From Halictus rubicundus (taxonomy: Eukaryota; Arthropoda; Insecta; Hymenoptera; Halictidae): a stretch of 64,000 nt of DNA. Shown here piece after piece: positions 48,701 to 61,445 of this stretch. The stretch lies in contig NC_135150.1 in NCBI RefSeq assembly GCF_050948215.1, positions 19,571,943 to 19,635,942 on the forward strand, given 5' to 3'. The notes under the pieces were generated by a model, which saw nothing but the letters and a program-made list of their open reading frames with translations, had not been told where the DNA came from and searched no databases. Both the position numbers and the translations under genes were made by a program. Within the stretch, counting starts at the first letter, position 1. Every line of letters begins with the position of its first letter.

Positions 48701-49904
48701 GAAGCAGAGAGGAATGAGAGTGCTCACGCCCGGGCTTTCGGCGTTCCCACTTTCGTGACATCGCCGCTTTAGCATGGCACAGAACCGGACCGTCTTTCCT
48801 GGAACAGAACCGGGCCACCGACGAGATATATATAATGACTGACAACCTTACGGGAGAATGTGTCGCTCGAAAAATGCGGTGTTTTCTACCGCCCTCTAGG
48901 ATAGATTTTGGCTGGAGTAAGAAACAGAAGGCCAACGACGGTATCTCGTCGGTGCAGAAGACCACTAAGGAAATTCTCGTCGGTGAGAATGTGAATCATC
49001 ACGGAACCATATCGATTATGAAATGTTACATTCTCCGACGAACGTATTCGAATTAAACAGATATTTTTTTTTTAGTGTTGCTTTTTAAGGTTTAAAAAAT
49101 TTGATTGTAAAACTAACATCAAGGACAAAAAATTCGTAGAAATATTTTTCGTAAGAAAGTGTTAAAGCATAATTTTAGAAAAATCAATTTCTACTTCAAA
49201 TTTCATATGAGATACCTTAATTTGTAATTTACAAATATTTCATAAACAAGCATTATTTCCTTACACTTTTATTGTAGATAATTGTTCCAAGAATCGATCT
49301 GTGGAAACCTTTCCAAAATCTTTTTTGCAGGTCATCCGGTAAACCAATTCTTCGAATTGCTCAAGGAAAGTCTGGTCGTTGGGTCCAATTTAAAAAAAGT
49401 TATATTGTTTTGAAGAGTCTTCGACTATTTTCGTGAGCCTGCGTATACGGGTTTTTTCTACGTATGCGTAGTTACACAGAGTCATAAAGGCGGGAAGGCG
49501 ATGCAGGTACGAACCTGCGTTCTCGATCGTGCGTCGTATTTAGAGGTCGCGGTGACGTAACAATCGTCGAGCCACCCCTTTGCGCCGATCCCAATTCGGA
49601 GGCAATCGCCGACCATCGGGAACAGTCGTCACCAGATGTTTTATTATGTTGTAGTTTATCGTTCATCAGAGTAGAGGGCGTAAGAAATCTAGTTGTTGTT
49701 AACGATGTCGGTATTTCAGATCGTGAGACACGAAACCCAATATGGTGATTGGTCTACTCCTGTACCTCGTCTGTGCTAAAAGCTGCTCAGTTCTGTTCCC
49801 CGCTAGAAGCTGCTCGGTTCTGTTCCCACTCATGCATGCAACGTGACGATATCCAGGAAAACCGCTGGCTTCTCATATCGAGAGCCAACACGATCTCGCT
49901 CTTA
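45795..49904. other. neurabin upstream region, gene-poor
   Basis: A+T-rich with no supported ORF. On the minus strand, a donor-like site at about 45897 (cag|gtatta) could end a 5' UTR exon. The stretch 47400-48060 is less A+T-rich. Its TGGTCCAAGATGG and AAGATGGCGGC (48028-48038, a YY1-like site) hint at a promoter, possibly for neurabin, about 2.2 kb upstream of its ATG. At 48675-49060 ORFs on both strands overlap and are bounded by an inverted ACCGACGAGAT pair; I do not call a gene. Confidence 0.35.
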
Positions 49905-50800
49905 ATTACAGCCGCTGCGCTCCCCTGCTTACCCACAGTAGCTACGCTTACCTACAACCGACGCACTCTTATCTACCGTCGCCGCGCTCTTACTTACAGC
50001 CGCAGTGCTCTCTCCCTTACCAACAGTCGCCGCACTCCCCTGCTTACCCACAGTCGCTACGCTTACCTACAGCCGACGCGATCTCTCCCTTACTTACAGT
50101 CGCCGCGCTGCCCTACTTACCCACAGTCGCTACGCTTACCTACAGCCGACGCACTCTTATCTACCGTCGCCGCACTCTTACCTACAGCCGCTGCGGTCTC
50201 TCCCTTACCTACAGTCGCCGCGCTGCCCTGCTTACCCACAGTCCCTACGCTTACTTACAGCCGACGCGCTCTTACCTACCATGGCCGCGCTCTTACCCAC
50301 AGCCGCAGTGCTCTCTCCCTTACTAACAGTCGCCGCACTCCCCTGCTTATCCACAGTCCCTGCGCTTACCTACAGCCGACGCGCTCTTACGTACCGTCTC
50401 CGCGCTCTTACCTACAGCCGCAGTGCTCTCCCCCTGACCAACAGTCGCCGCACTCCCCTGCTTACCCACAGTCGCTACGCTTACCTACAGCCGACGCGCT
50501 CTTACCTACCATTCCCGCGCACTTACCCACAGCCGCAGTGCTCTCCCCCTTACTAACAGTCGCCGCACTCCCCTGCTTACCCACAGTCGCTACGCTTACC
50601 TACAGCCGACGCGCTCTTACGTACCGTCTCCGCGCTCTGACCTACCATTCCCGCGCTCTTACCTACCGTCGCCGCGCTCTCTCCCTTCACTACAGCCGAC
50701 GCGGTCTTATCTATCGTCTCAGCGCTTTCACCTATAGCCGCTGCCATCTCTCCCTTACCTACAGTCGCCGCGGTGCCCTACTTACCCACAGCCCCTGCGC
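49905..50800 (+). repeat. 115-bp higher-order tandem repeat array
   Basis: The landmark T(G/A)CTTACCCACAG occurs at 49926, 50041, 50114, 50229, 50344, 50459, 50574 and 50779. The steps are 115, 73, 115, 115, 115, 115 and 205 bases. Each unit is itself built of related subunits of roughly 18-21 bases (CTTACCTACAGCCGACGCG-like). A 374-codon ORF runs through it on the plus strand and a second frame is also open; 115 is not a multiple of 3, so I read this as a minisatellite and not a protein gene. Confidence 0.9.
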
Positions 50801-50873
50801 TTACCTTACCTTATCTACCCTGTATAAGTGTTCTTTATTCATTACGAATAAATTATTTTGTAACAATTGCTAA

Positions 50874-52619
50874 TGAATTTGGTTCTCAGAATTTACAGTA
50901 TACAGGGCCGGAAGGCTGCAGACCGAGTCACGGTAATTAATAATGAAAAAGTAAGCCGAAACAATTAGAATCGCAAGTCTGCGTACGCACAGTGTATTCG
51001 CAGGCATCATTTGCACATAATCCCTTCCGATACCGTTAGCAGCTGAAAATAGAAGCTAATGAACCTGTTTGTATTCGCTGCATTCGAGGCGATAGCGTGT
51101 CAAAGTGCAGTAAAGCTCCCGCTCTGCCGTAACTTGTACGGGTCTTCATGGGGAATGTTTAAAAGGGAATAAAGTAGAAACAACCAGACATTCTCGCAAT
51201 ACATCGTAATCTAATAATAAATTATAAATACATGCTTGCATATTACAACTATAGATACAAAAGATGACATGCGGTATGGAAGTATCGTTCGTTTTATGCT
51301 TGTCCAATGGGGAAAACCACGGTGTCCCACGCGTTGAGCTCACCGCGTCGGACACCGTCTCGGCGTTTCGTTCGACGTACCCGATCTTCGCGAAACCTTC
51401 TCAACGAGGGTTTCCCGACGACCAATCCTAATTTTTCAACCATGTGTCTTCCACCGCGCACGTGGAAAAGTGACTCTATGCTCGGCCGATTCTCTTTTTA
51501 TCACTTTCTCGTAACGGCACTAGCACAAGAACGTTCACGCGCAAATTTGCGTCTCCTTCGACCATAACCGATCCGCATGCTGTCAACCGGTATTCCGTCA
51601 ATCTCGTTCACCGCCGATAATCATATTCATTTCCCCACCCCAAACAGATATAATGAACCACCGAGCGATTTCAGTTCTGACAGACCGTTCTCGATCCAGC
51701 GCCCTCGAACAGGAAACCGCGTTTTCTAGAGGTGTTTAACGATCGAGAGACGGTACGGTTAGGATTGCCTCGTAAATCATAGATCCCCGATTCGAAAAGG
51801 AAGAAGCCCGTGAACGGTCGTTCGCGATAAGTGGCGCGGGACAGCATGAATGAGCGGGAAAACAGCGTAGTCGTCGTCGTCTTCGACGCCGCGCCGCGCC
51901 GCGCCGCTTTTGGCCCGCAAGGATCTCGTCTATGAAATCACCGAGCGAAGTAAATCGAGGTGAAGGGTCCCGCAAACCGGCTAACGGTACATTATACTCA
52001 TCGGAATTCATGGTACGGTCCATTCGTACTACGACTGCATGTCCATGCTGTTCGTCGCGTCGTCGCGTCGCTACGATTCCGACATCGAGTCCTGCCCGGA
52101 GTCCGGTTCCGAGAACCATAAGCGGGCCAGTCGTGTCACTCGATCGGCCAACAAACGAGAACGATCCTCTCCAGCTCGAACACTCGTCCGTCGAATGCCA
52201 ATCGATCGACTCGCTTTTTCGCACGGATCTCCAGCTTTTTAACCGTGGAGCTTCCGATCAAAATTACAAGCATACATACTTTTCCACTTCTACGCCACGA
52301 TACAGTAAAAGAATCGATCATTAAATTAAAAACATAATGAACAGCTTTTGGATGCATGATCCTTCAAAGACGGCGACCGACACATTTGATACGGTTTCAA
52401 AACTGACAACGCGAGAAAGATGTCACCACTACTCGTTACTGTAACACAGTATTTTGTACTTGCATGTTGTAACATTATTCTATATGGTATACAGAAAAAT
52501 TGTTCAGAGCATTGACCTTGATAACATATTTCACGGTCATTCAAGTCGGATATTGAAGTCTTGTTTGCAAATAATTACCATTTTTCGACAACTGTAGATC
52601 ATGAACAGATTGTAATAAC
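50874..52619. other. intergenic DNA, partly G+C-rich
   Basis: No supported gene. 51300-52250 is G+C-richer with ORFs in several frames on both strands, a sign of composition and not selection. A GCCGC repeat occurs at 51891-51907. Confidence 0.35.
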
Positions 52620-52954
52620 TAGACTGTGGATCTTTATGCGAAATCAAAATTGTCTACACCGATTGCAAGAAACAGCAGCCATATGTTTGTTACTTTAATA
52701 ATCTTAATAATTATACATAGATATTTTTAAATCCTTTTAATGATGTTATGGATATCACTGTAATCTGTTGGTGATTTAGACTTCAACTACGCCAAAATTC
52801 TATAAAGAAAGTGATAAAGTATGAAAATATCTAATAATTTGACCGAATGTAATTAATTTTTAAATCTTCGTCAATAGGGTGCACCGATATCGTTTCCGAG
52901 TGGTAAAATTATACAAACAATTTTTTTTTATAAATACATAAAATCTACAGTCTA
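52620..52954. mobile_element. TA-flanked GACTGCGGAT element
   Basis: TAGACTGTGGATCTTTATGC at the left and ataaaatctacagtcta at the right. At 335 bp it is longer than the other copies. Confidence 0.6.
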
Positions 52955-53048
52955 GTTACAACATCCGAAATCGTTGTTTCTGAAGGGTCAAAGACGTTTC
53001 CCATTTCCGCGAAAGCGATCAAACATTCGAGAAACTTTCAACATTCGC

Positions 53049-53067
53049 GAAGAAGAAGAAGAAGAAG
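53049..53067 (+). repeat. (GAA)n microsatellite
   Basis: Six uninterrupted GAA/AAG units (gaagaagaagaagaagaag). 53068-54011 downstream of the spaetzle-like gene on the minus strand has no supported ORF and is presumably its 3' UTR in part. Confidence 0.6.
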
Positions 53068-54011
53068 TTCGAATGACGTTCGACAGAGTATGCAGAGTGG
53101 AATGAGCCGAAGCAACGGCCGAATAAAATACGAAACCGAGATAGGGATCGTTGTGCGCTGAGCGGTCCGAGAATCGGCGAACGCATTAACAAGGTTTCCG
53201 GCTCGTTACCGTCCAGTCGAGGGGAATGATATAACTTTATGACTCTCCCGTGAAAAGAATAATCCAGCCGTTGCTTCCCGTGTGGAACGTTGTTACGAAG
53301 CGGTCTGTACCACCTGCTCGAAACCGGCTCGCGCGTGAGCCAGGTCTAGTGAACTCGATCGAATTCCGAGACCGGATTCCGCGAAACGACCGGCGTCGCG
53401 CGCTGCTCCGATTCGTTTTTTCACCGTGAAATAGCTTCTTCGAACTGTTTTCGGTGCCAAGCCCTGGCTCAGGCTTGAACTGGCTGAACCGGGCTTGTTT
53501 CTCTTTCAAACAGTTTGCAGATCGGCGAATTTCGGGACGATTTACCGGACGACGCGTTGAAAAATCGTCGTCTTCCGGAGGAGGAATCTTCCGTGTGGTA
53601 ACTCGCTGAGAGCATGATCTCTGAACAATCGTGTCACCCTGGACCGAAAAAGGGAGGCGGTTCGATCCAAGGTAAAAGTGGCCCCTGCCTCCGTTCGAAG
53701 GAAAGCAACGAGGGGGAGCGAGCGGAGGGAATCTTCGATTTTCTCGATCTCTCCCGAGAAATCATTCTCTAGCAAGTTGAATACTGGTCTCTCTTAGCGG
53801 TCGAGCTGGCTCCAAAGAGGTTACTAGGTCCCTCGGTGAGGTTGTCGGAGCCCGGGGTTCACCTGCCACCGATTCGTATAGCCGTGTTCGTTCGTTGGTT
53901 TGTTCGGTCGTTCCGACTCGTTACCGCCACGGCGATCGAGCGATCGAGAGATCCTCCCGCTCCCGAGGATCTTCTCTCGACGCCGGCCACCTTCGAGAGT
54001 TCGACGAACGT

Positions 54012-57000
54012 TTAAAAGCTTGGAACGGCCGGCGGCTCCGACGAGGCGCTCGCCGAATTCCTCGGCTTGCAGACGCAACCGCTCTCGACCAGAACGTAAT
54101 CTTGACCGGTCAGGGTCACCGGTCCCAGGGGTATCACCAGGAACAGGTAGGGCACGTAGGTCTGCGTACACTCCCCGTGCACCACGTCGCACTCCTTCGA
54201 CCTGCAACACAACGATCAACCACCGTCAATCCCCTCGATTTGCCGATTTTTCTGTACCGTTAACACTAGGTTCGCGAGACTCCTCATTTCGACGGGTCTA
54301 ATATTCTTAATTTACGAATTCCTGAGGAACTATTCTAAAAATTGATCTCTTTGGGTCTGTGTTGTAAAAAGAATGCCTAAAAATTTGGATAGCTGTATTC
54401 GCGTTATTTTTATAAACTAATGGAAAATAGCCTCTTTTAACGCTCCGTGAACCTAGTGCTAAAAGTGTATTCTGCTGTTCGAGGCCGTCTTTGCGCGAAT
54501 ATTTAGGAATTTATTCTGAAAAACTATTGAATCTTTTGCAATGGTATTTTACACACACACATTTATTGGTGTTTGATGTATACGTGTGATTTTTTCAAGT
54601 AAAAATAGTCAAAATTGCAGGAGTTATATATTTTATCATAGAGGACGTTTCGAAAAACACGGGAAAACGGTTGCAACGATTCCAGTCTTTCTACTGATTC
54701 GAAAAGAAGAAGTTTATTAATCAGTATGAATGCGGTTATGGTCAGAACTGAGAGATTTTCGCAAGAACGGCATTTCGAAGTGAAATTCTTGATTTTCGAA
54801 TATTTCTTCGGTTCGATAACAAAAAAGGAAAAAATTTACCGATTTTAAAAAGTTTAGTTCGCGCGACAACAGTTTCAAATTCATTTGGCAACAAGCGAAT
54901 AAGACGTGTCTCTTCCAAAAACACGTCTGAAAAAATGGATTTAACGGTTTTTGCATTTCCACCCAGAGTTACAAACCGTCCATCTAAATTCTAATCCTGT
55001 ACAGGCAGTATCAAAAACTGAATGGGTTACAGGAGGATGTAAAAATAATTCGTTGCTCAATGTACCGATGAGAGAATCGGCTGGTATAGTAAACGAAATG
55101 TTCACTGTTTAAAGTGGAGGGGGGACGTGTATTATACCAGTCGATTCTTTCAGAGCTACAGTGAGCAACGGTCTTCTTGTCAATTTCACGAAGTGTAACG
55201 TATATGCCCTTTTACTGGTAAGCCATATAATTAGCTATTACATTTAGTTAGAAGACTAATGCAGATTTCAAAGAACTAAGTTGAAAACTGCGTAAAAGAA
55301 AATTGCAAATTAAAGATCGAAACGAGTCTAGCCAGCCGTGACTGCGAAATTTTTACAAACCCGACGATGAGCTAACGTACACTGGTCTCGAAAGTGTTAA
55401 CGACGATGCATTCTGCGCGACGATCATGCGAGCAAACATCGGTCCGAAAAACGAGGCAGAAGTAGGCCCGCTCCCGGTCACGAACGCGGTCTAGACCTGT
55501 TCGGCCCACTGTGCCACATCCGAATCGACCATACCGGCGACTGTAGGATCGCCGGTAGAGACTCCAATGAATTTCAATTCGACGGCGGGACAATGCGATC
55601 CACGGATCACGATTCGACGTGCCAAGAAAGTAACAGTGGATAACGATCGGTCGCGGGTTTCACCGGGCGGACGCGATGATCGCGGGAAGGGTTAACGGGT
55701 AATTACGCGGCTATGTACTCGCTACTTACTCGCAAACCTCGAACACGACCTGCTGCAGAAGATCGGGAAACTTCTGGACGATCGTCACCGGCTGGCCGCT
55801 GGTTAAGCTGACCCCGTACATCGGAGCCGTGGTGTTGTACCTCGTTTTGCATAATCTGGCCGGAGAACCGCAGGATTCTTTCGGTGAAAACGCTCGTCCT
55901 GCGGGCAAACGTTTATTGTCCCCCATTAATGACCCCGTGAACGGTCCTGTTACCATGAAGCTTCTAATGTTCGCAGAGAGCAACTGAATTAGGCTGGATG
56001 TTTATCACCTTGGATCTAAGTGGTCCTGTCACTGAATATTGTTATTATAGAAAAATTTCCAGTGGCACTCTTTGATTATTCGAATCTCAGATATGTGACT
56101 TCTGAGTTGTACGAATACTTTCTACGTCAAGAATGGGTCTCAATTGACCCTTCCAGTGCGCGCTGCATGAAAGAGAGGTTGGTGGGAGAACCAGGCGTTT
56201 GAGGAGCCCCTACCGGTGCCTATCACTGTTCTACATGGAAACAACTCAGTTTAAAACAATCTATGTACAGTAAGATTTATTGTAAAACTCAATAAGCGTA
56301 AAAGCAAATTAGATAAGTAACAGTTCTACTATACGTTCATGATCCTCTGATTAATTTGGATAATCGAGGTTCCAATGTAATTGCTTCAGATACTAATTTG
56401 ATACAATATACAGTGATTTCTCTGTATATGTCGCCAAGACCTGGACGATAAACATCGCGGAATTATCCCCACTACCGCGGGGTATACCCAGTGAGGGGCA
56501 ACGAAGCTCGAGAGGCCTTGGAAAAACATAACACGGCTCGGGTATGTCTCCTGTGCGATACAGGACACTGGAAAGACCCGTGTTGTTGACATATATCGAG
56601 AATTCACTGTAATTTGATACAAGATACTCCCATAATAAATTATGTCCCATAATAATAGTAGCAAGTGAATATTTAAACGGGAATGATTGGCGAATGCAGC
56701 TGTAAGTTATGTTGTAGGGCAAAATTGCGAAGCCTTCAATCAAAATCAATGTTTCATGACATCTGTCACTTGTTTGGACACATCTTTCGATTTTTAGGTC
56801 AACCTAATTATTACGAATTCTAACTATTTTTCTAATTTCATCCGCCGATCGAAATCAATTGTTGAGTCATATTTTTAATTTATTGTTCAATTTAATCTAG
56901 TTTTTTGATAATTTTTTTATGTTCCGTTCTATATTTATTTTCTTTTGCTACTATTATTATGGAACAGAAGGAGTACATAATATCTTGAGGAAGAACTCGT

Positions 57001-60000
57001 AGAGCGATTAACTACAGCTATTTTCCTCTATCACTTTACCGAGCGGAAGTCTATTAATAGGATTTCCAATAAATGCGTAGAACTAATCGGAAGCTTAAAA
57101 CTCATGTTTTATATAATAATCGTAAGAAAAATTATTAGATTAAGATACTGAAGGTGAGTTGTAGGGTCACGATTGAAATGCTATTACTGTCGAAGAAGCT
57201 ATTCAGAAATGCTTGGACCATAGATTTTAAAAAATTAGGGAATAATCGCCGACAGGGTCAGTCCCGGGGGACCGTCGGAATCGAGTTTATAAAATAAAAT
57301 GATAATTCGTACATTATTTAAAGATATGATTAGATTGGAACAGATTAGGATTAGATTGAAACAGAAATGAGGTGAGCAAGTTTTTTGCTTATTTCTTGCC
57401 GTACTTTTTCATTTAAATTCACATAAAAAGTGAAGTAGAAGAAAATTAGCCCGACGTTGTTGAGATCCCAATGAAATGCGGATCGGGCAGCTGTGTTGCG
57501 AGAAAGATGGGTTTTCAGAGGCACAGTCGTGAACGCGTCGAAGAGAACGCGGTTCGTCTGGGTGATTGTTGCCCTTTCTTCGGAATCCGTCGGCTCGTGT
57601 GTTCGAAACGATGAGTGGGTCGCCGATGGGTCCCGTTATGAGCAGAACCAGCGATAACTGTATTGGACGGATAACACGGTGCCTTATTACCGTCCTCCTG
57701 CACCGGCCGGCCATTATCCAAGGGAGCGAGAGTCGCGGAGCTATCGGAGAGAAACCAGAGAGAACAGCGAGAACAGTTTTCTCGTGAAAAATTCCTCGGC
57801 CTCCCACGCGATCCGCGAATTTCAAACGAATTCAGAGACACAGGAGACCGGAGACCACAGGCTGGCCGGTAATCGGGTTTTCGTGTCATAAGGACAGCCG
57901 CGTAATTCAAGGCTGCGATGTTGTAGAGGCACACGCATCGCGTAACCGGTTGCTCCGATTTTTCTACGATTTCGAGCACGCGCGACCGTGCTCGAAAACG
58001 AAGCCGAACTGGCTTTCGCGTCGGAGGATATCTCCGCTGAATTCGGAATGGGCACCAAACCTATCGCTCCCGATTCGCCATCTTTCACTTCTCGGAAATT
58101 TGGGAGGACTCGAAATGGTCTAATCGATACGTGCTGTCGTGCTGTTTCGACTTCATTAGCTTCTCGGCATTTTTTATTTCTCGCACTACGATCTATTTTA
58201 TTGTCACGGAGATCAGAGGTTCTTTGTCACTCATAATTTCCTAGAAAAAAAAAAGAAAATTTCTATGTATCGTATGCCTATACGTTCACCAATGATTACA
58301 CATTGACGACAACAAAATAACATTTTATTTGGTGATTAGAATGATTGGAGATTCTTCAGCGTTCAGAATTTCATAGAAAAAGACGATAGTTTATATTTAT
58401 TTTATTCCTACGTTTTCTCCGAAGGATATTATATCAACTACAACAAAGTAGAATTTTATTTCGGTTTAAAGGAAATTAATAGCATACATATTTATTAGAC
58501 TCTGCTCAGGATCTTTATCACGAGTCTGGCTCGATATTGTAGGGCAAGGGGTTAATATTAAATCTAGAGAACATTTGAGAGTGCAAGTGAGAACGAATTT
58601 ATTTAGATATAGTTTTTATTTCAATCTGTGTTCCAGTAATGAAAATTCAGCCATTTCTCGTGTAAGCGTTGTGGTGATTTGAACAATTGCAGAGAGATTT
58701 GTAAAAGATCGATCATTCTATACTATAATCACAATAAAGAACCAAAATACAGTCGTGTGTATAAGAAAGTTTCTTTATGACTTTGTATATATCACAAGTA
58801 AAAAGTTAAGTTCAATTGAGGATCGTTTTAATGACTGACAACGTAGTAATAAGTTTCATGGCTTTCTCTATTAAACGGTTACTCAACAGGCCTAACTTCA
58901 ACTCAACTGGCAGCTCGGGTAATGGTGAGCAAGCATGAGAAAACGCGGATCGTTAAAGAAAATCCTTTAGTAACTGGGACAAATCCGGGGAGACACGAAG
59001 AAACGGTAGTCCTGCTAGGAAAATACCATCTTCCTTCTACTGTAAGAAAACAGCATCTTCCTATTTACCGCAGGAAAGTATAAGATCGCAGCGATGCAAA
59101 ATGCACGGTGCATTTATCGAACGCAACTGTTCGGACTGCAACGGTACCGAGAACAGAACAGAATTCGCAGGCAAACGTGCAGAATGTTTGCGTACTACCA
59201 GGTACGGTACAATAACCTCGTAAAGATGCCCGGGAACGTGTTCGCCTCGATAATACACCGCGAGGACGACCGCAATAATTATAAATTAGCCCTCGCCTAA
59301 CAGCGCTGACAGTCGGCGAGCAACGCGCGGCCGCGGTTGAGCAACTGTTCCCAGTGATTCCACAAGATTCTATTTCGACGAAGGGACGGGGAGGGGGGCG
59401 GGGGGCAGCGTAAATAAATAACGAATACGCTCGGCTGAGGATCTAGGTGACAGCTGTCGGTGATCATTCGCGATTCAGCCAACCTGCTCGACCGCTGTCG
59501 CGAACAACAGGGACGAGGCTCGTCTTCCGCGTGCTTCCATCTCGGCTCGATCCGTTAAAGTACGTACCTCTTCAACTAAATAGGAATCGTCCACGTTTCT
59601 GTAACGTCCGGCTTTCGAATCCGATCGGATCGAGTCGATCCTCGATGGATCGATAGGTTCATCCAGGGTCTCAACATTTCGTTTGTACAGAGATGTTCGA
59701 GGCCGTTTGAACTTGCCACGATCAACAGAGTGTTTGGGAGATTTTGTACTTTTTTACTTACAAAATTAATGAAAATGTTGGATCTCTCTTTGGGTATACA
59801 GTGAGTTCTAAATGAAACGAGATAAACCTCGCGGAATTATACCCAGGGACCAAAAATAACAGTTATTCTAAAATTTTCTACGATAAAAATGATTAATAAA
59901 ACTTTGATTACTATTGAAATTTAAGATAATCTACACACAATCGATGAAGAAAAACTGTTTAGATTGCTCAAGGCAGTTATCGATGAGAAGATCGTTTCGA

Positions 60001-60964
60001 TCGCTCTGTTATTATGATAGAGAGCAACGAAATTTCTAGGACGATGTTTCTCTCATTAATCAATGTCCGAGGCCGCGAACTTCGTCAAAGATGTATGTGT
60101 TAAAATTGTTCAACGTTTAAGGCCATCAACGATCATTTAGAGAAACGTGCTAGTTCGATGTGGCCTTTGGGCCATCAAAGACCTATTTTTCGAGGCTGCA
60201 CAAGAACGCATTATCCGTTTATTTGAAATAGGACCAATCCTAGGACTTCGATGAGCTATTACTTAACCAAAGATGCATTCTTCATGGTTGCTCAACGTTT
60301 GAGGCCACTGAGAATCATTATAAAGAACGTGTTATCTGTTTATCTAAACTGCCAATATTAGGACTTCGACGAACTACTAGTACACCAAAAATGCATTTTC
60401 TGAAGTTCCTCAAAATTCAAGGCCATCTTCGACCACGTCAAGGGACGCAGCACCTAATCATCTGAACTGGAAGCAACAGTGAAACTTCAAAAGGTTGCTG
60501 GTTGACCAAAGATTCTTGAAGGTGATTGAGGGTAGTTTGTAGTTGGGATCAGTGCTCACCATTTCGAGAGCTCTCCATCGACATGGAGTAGTCGCCGCGT
60601 GTGACCTTGTAGTTGTGAAGTAGCGCCTGTCTGGTCGCTTCAGGATCGATCGTCCTCGGCTGATGGTACCTGGCGGTCCGTCCTCCCGCCCACAGGTTCT
60701 TCGCGCTCCTCGATATCATGGCGCTACGACAGTGTGGTGTTTGTTTCGATAACGGTATCCACGGGGCGTCACGAATAATTGCCGTAAAAGGGATAACACT
60801 TACGACGGATACTGCAGGTTATTCGGACCTATGCAGTCCATCGGGTCCGTGAGCGCGTCCCCCCAAACGTACTTCAGGCCCAGCCCGTTACCCTCGCACT
60901 TCTTCGCCCCGTACACCTGGCCCCAGCTCGTGATTACGAGGATCAGACCGAGGTACCTGGACAT
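54012..60964 (-). CDS. spaetzle-family secreted cystine-knot ligand
   Basis: Probable Toll-receptor ligand. Four exons: 60804-60964, 60560-60723, 55730-55946 and 54012-54201. Phases 2, 1 and 2 match at each join, giving 243 aa. Residues 1-19 are a signal peptide (MSRYLGLILVITSWGQVYG), and the ATG sits right after an acceptor-like tttcag, so an untranslated first exon is likely. The C-terminal domain has the spaetzle layout: ARLCKTRYNTTAPMYGVSL, TIVQKFPDLLQQVVFEVC, KECDVVHGECTQTYVPYLFL and a final SGCVCKP. Intron 2 is 4.6 kb. The exon 3 acceptor (aacag|GA) has a weak pyrimidine tract; a TTG-starting upstream extension is open but breaks phase. The prodomain is short (about 130 aa), unlike the long spz3/spz4 types. 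Subfamily not decided. Confidence 0.82.
54260..54462. mobile_element. TTAA-bounded miniature element, CACTAG type, in spaetzle intron 3
   Basis: TTAACACTAGGTTCGCGAG at the left mirrors GTGAACCTAGTGCTAA at the right. Outer ends match those of 29020-29215. 203 bp. Confidence 0.6.
54490..54870 (+). repeat. dispersed repeat related to 17520-17950
   Basis: Same strand and order of blocks as in the TTAA element at 17490-17959: TATTTAGGAATTTATTCT, CACACATTTATTGGT, GAGTTATATATTTT, ATAGAGGACGTTTCG and ATTCCAGTCTTTC. Terminal TTAA repeats were not found here. Confidence 0.6.
56411..56609. mobile_element. Tc1-like miniature element in spaetzle intron 2
   Basis: Flanked by TA. Ends CAGTGATTTCTCTGTATATG and, reversed, CAGTGAATTCTCGATATATG. 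199 bp, no ORF. The CAGTG terminus and TA duplication fit the Tc1/mariner superfamily. A related solo end lies near 59790. Confidence 0.65.
56612..60073. other. spaetzle intron 2, interior
   Basis: Intronic with respect to the model above. ORFs at 57409-57979 overlap in both strands and frames and carry no recognised motif. No exon with suitable phase was needed. 59392-59405 is a G-rich run. Confidence 0.35.
60074..60530 (+). repeat. diverged tandem repeat of about 118-120 bp in spaetzle intron 2
   Basis: The motif (g/a)acttcgacgaa then accaaaGATgcattcTT, a (t/g)GctcaAcgTttgAGGCCA block and cTGTTTATCTaAACT recurs at about 60077, 60243, 60361 and 60481. The array stops about 80 bases before exon 2 on the minus strand. 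Confidence 0.6.
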
Positions 60965-61224
60965 CTGAAAATCAGAAGCAGAATTAAGAAGTAGGATTAA
61001 CGCCTCGCGATAGATGCTGAAATGTTCCTATGTCGGACATTAACATCGAAGAACTGGTTTTATTAGGTTTTTAACTGGTTTTAAGTCGACACAAAATTCT
61101 ACTCTTCCATTGTCAGTATTCAAGCTTTAACCCCACGGCTGGCAGGAGTTGGGTCGATTTCGACCCAGAATCGACGACGTTCCATCTACATTCTAATTGG
61201 GTAGCAGCTAGTTTAAATTATTAG

Positions 61225-61428
61225 TAGACTGCGGATTTTATTCATTTATAGCAAACAAGGGTGGGTGTCACTTCAAACAATAAAAAGATTACAAGAATTT
61301 AAGATTGCTAATACATGTCTTACAACTTGTTAATGAAACCATTAAAGAGAGGAATAAATTCCTACTTGGCTCCTATGTGTTGCAATTAATGCTAACGATT
61401 TTTATTTTGCATAAAGATCCGCAGTCTA
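61225..61428. mobile_element. TA-flanked GACTGCGGAT element, best-preserved copy
   Basis: TAGACTGCGGATTTTATTC at the left and ttgcataaagatccgcagtc ending in TA at the right. 204 bp with TA at both ends. It serves as the reference for the family copies at 19704, 29900, 37497, 39342, 40454, 52620 and fragments. Confidence 0.75.
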
Positions 61429-61445
61429 ATTATTAGCTATTTATA

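Noticed and set aside
48675..49056. Opposed ORFs of 96 and 73 codons
   Set aside because: Bounded by an inverted ACCGACGAGAT pair and without homology; more likely repeat-derived than genic.
49749..50873. 374-codon ORF as a protein gene
   Set aside because: It runs through the 115-bp minisatellite, a second frame is open too, and the product is low-complexity.
51736..52324. Overlapping ORFs of 162 and 130 codons on opposite strands
   Set aside because: G+C-richer region with several open frames, no domain, no splice context and no promoter signal.
57409..57979. Minus-strand ORFs as possible spaetzle prodomain exons
   Set aside because: Two overlapping frames and the plus strand are all open, no exon is needed for phase, and no suitable flanking splice pair was evident.
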